64,000 bases of DNA from Methylobacterium sp. Leaf99. GTDB taxonomy: Bacteria; Pseudomonadota; Alphaproteobacteria; Rhizobiales; Beijerinckiaceae. Both the position numbers and the translations under genes were made by a program. This document shows positions 63,263-64,000 of the stretch, in pieces (position 1 is the stretch's first letter; the number at the start of each line of letters is the position of its first letter). The stretch is taken from assembly GCF_001422375.1 (NCBI RefSeq), contig NZ_LMMU01000001.1:1404228-1468227 (forward strand), written 5' to 3'. Below the pieces are notes generated by a model. The model saw nothing but the letters and a program-made list of their open reading frames with translations. It made no database searches and was not told the DNA's origin.

Positions 63263-64000
63263 TCAAGCTTTCGGGATAGCGTCTAGAAGCTTTACTCCGA
63301 TGAACGGCGTCATTCCAAGTTTTTTGAGCTGAAATCTACATTTGAGCTTTGAAAAGTACGTATCGGCATACTCGATCGCCAGGATCGGAAGGCCGTGCGC
63401 CTGGGCCTTGCGCAGGTAGTTCAGACTCCACTGCACGTCGGCGTCGGAATTGGCCTGGCCCGGACCGTGCAGGTTGTAGAGCAGGCTTTCCTTGCTCACG
63501 GCGTCGATGGCGGCGAGGTAGGTCTGGCTGAGGAGCAGGGGCTCGGCGTTCTGTCCGACGACGAGAAACCCGGGACGGCGCGCGCGTCCGCGGTCCGAGA
63601 CGGCCTTCACCAGGGTGATCATCGCCTCCTGCGCCCGCAGGCGTTGATCCGGCCAGTCGCCGTAGGCATCGACCCTGTCGAGGAACACGCCGTCGAACCC
63701 GGCCTCGAGGATGCGGTCGAGCGTCCCGCCGGGGCCCAGGAGCATGTCGCGCCAGGCCGGATGCCAGAACCGCACGGCGAAGCTGCCGGGCCAGTTGGCG
63801 TTCTCGGGACCGAGCCAGGGTGGCGGGTGCTGGCGCCAATCCGCCTGCCAGTAATCCCGGTAGCTTTCCGCCTCGCCGATGCTGACATAGGCCAGGACGA
63901 GGCGCCGGCCACCATCGGGCTTGCGGCGCAGGAGGGCCGTCTGCGCTTCGGTCAGGGGTTTTCCCTGGACCACCGGATCGAGGACGATGAGATCGAGGGG
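63263..64000 (-). CDS. GH114/TM1410-like glycosidase (5' end outside window)
   Basis: At least 245 residues, open at the right edge. It has the TIM-barrel landmarks of the endo-alpha-1,4-polygalactosaminidase/GH114 group: DLIVLDP, RLVLAYVSIGEAESYRDYW, WHPAWRDMLLG, GFDGVFLDRVDAY (acidic strand end), FLVVGQNAE and ILAIEYADTY. Such proteins modify amino-sugar exopolysaccharides. The AT-rich gap 63164-63262 separates it from the exporter. The N-terminus (signal peptide or not) cannot be seen. Confidence 0.75.
   Translation of the reverse strand, partial: PLDLIVLDPVVQGKPLTEAQTALLRRKPDGGRRLVLAYVSIGEAESYRDYWQADWRQHPPPWLGPENANWPGSFAVRFWHPAWRDMLLGPGGTLDRILEAGFDGVFLDRVDAYGDWPDQRLRAQEAMITLVKAVSDRGRARRPGFLVVGQNAEPLLLSQTYLAAIDAVSKESLLYNLHGPGQANSDADVQWSLNYLRKAQAHGLPILAIEYADTYFSKLKCRFQLKKLGMTPFIGVKLLDAIPKA

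Noticed and set aside
60219..63286. Long plus-strand frames over the secretion genes
   Set aside because: They are antisense to the clearly recognisable HlyD and ABC exporter genes and have no family motifs.

Overview
The window is high-GC, densely coded chromosomal DNA from an alphaproteobacterium of the Hyphomicrobiales, most likely Methylobacterium/Methylorubrum or a close relative. Evidence: a MeaB GTPase, a type II (eukaryote-like) glutamine synthetase beside a DUF2735 protein, the rhizobial flagellar regulator FtcR, FlaF, and the ruvC/ruvA/ruvB/ybgC/tolQRAB neighbourhood. I see no tRNA, rRNA, CRISPR array or intact insertion sequence. Assignments come from reading the sequence and from knowledge of protein families; no database search was run.

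Layout. 1-13 kb: TonB (cut by the left edge), a phosphoesterase, small envelope proteins, FlaF, a lipoprotein hydrolase, a HicAB toxin-antitoxin pair with a palindromic operator, MeaB with an overlapping pyroglutamyl peptidase, CsbD, 3-hydroxybutyrate dehydrogenase, a DsbD/ScsB-type reductase and an MFS exporter. 13-25 kb: tolQRAB (no pal beside it), a soluble chemoreceptor, YbgC, RuvB, a Uma2 nuclease, bacterioferritin and its ferredoxin, RuvA, YceI, a PilZ protein, RuvC. 25-29 kb: nitrogen and housekeeping genes, with glnII behind a sigma-54 promoter and an NtrC-like site, then glutaminase and YebC. 29-35.4 kb: motA-fliM-(membrane coiled coil)-fliN-fliG-flhB-(unknown)-ftcR.

35.7-53.4 kb is the most interesting part. 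It looks like one organosulfonate locus in two halves. The right half is a recognisable sulfolactate module: suyA, suyB, slcC, comC, a GntR/UTRA regulator, a SorAB-type sulfite dehydrogenase and a YeiH/SuyZ-type exporter. The left half has a SsuABC/TauABC-type importer, a second GntR regulator, a complete four-subunit succinate dehydrogenase/fumarate reductase-like complex, a two-subunit fumarase/tartrate-dehydratase-like enzyme and a TauE/SafE exporter. Near-identical 12-bp operators (TCTTATATAAGA type) lie upstream of the importer operon, tauE and suyA. I infer a route in which a succinate analogue carrying a sulfonate (best candidate 3-sulfopropanoate) is imported, oxidised to 3-sulfoacrylate, hydrated to (R)-3-sulfolactate, and cleaved by SuyAB to pyruvate and sulfite. 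Sulfite is then oxidised and exported. The first two steps are hypothesis. The flavoprotein has Cys where the covalent-FAD His normally sits and other active-site changes, so it is not an ordinary succinate dehydrogenase.

53.4-64 kb: several small secreted or hypothetical proteins (one with a sigma-EcfG-like promoter), an 856-residue 5'-nucleotidase-like protein with no signal peptide and two C-terminal repeats, a LuxR-type regulator, a type I secretion ABC exporter with its HlyD-family adaptor, and a GH114-like protein cut by the right edge.
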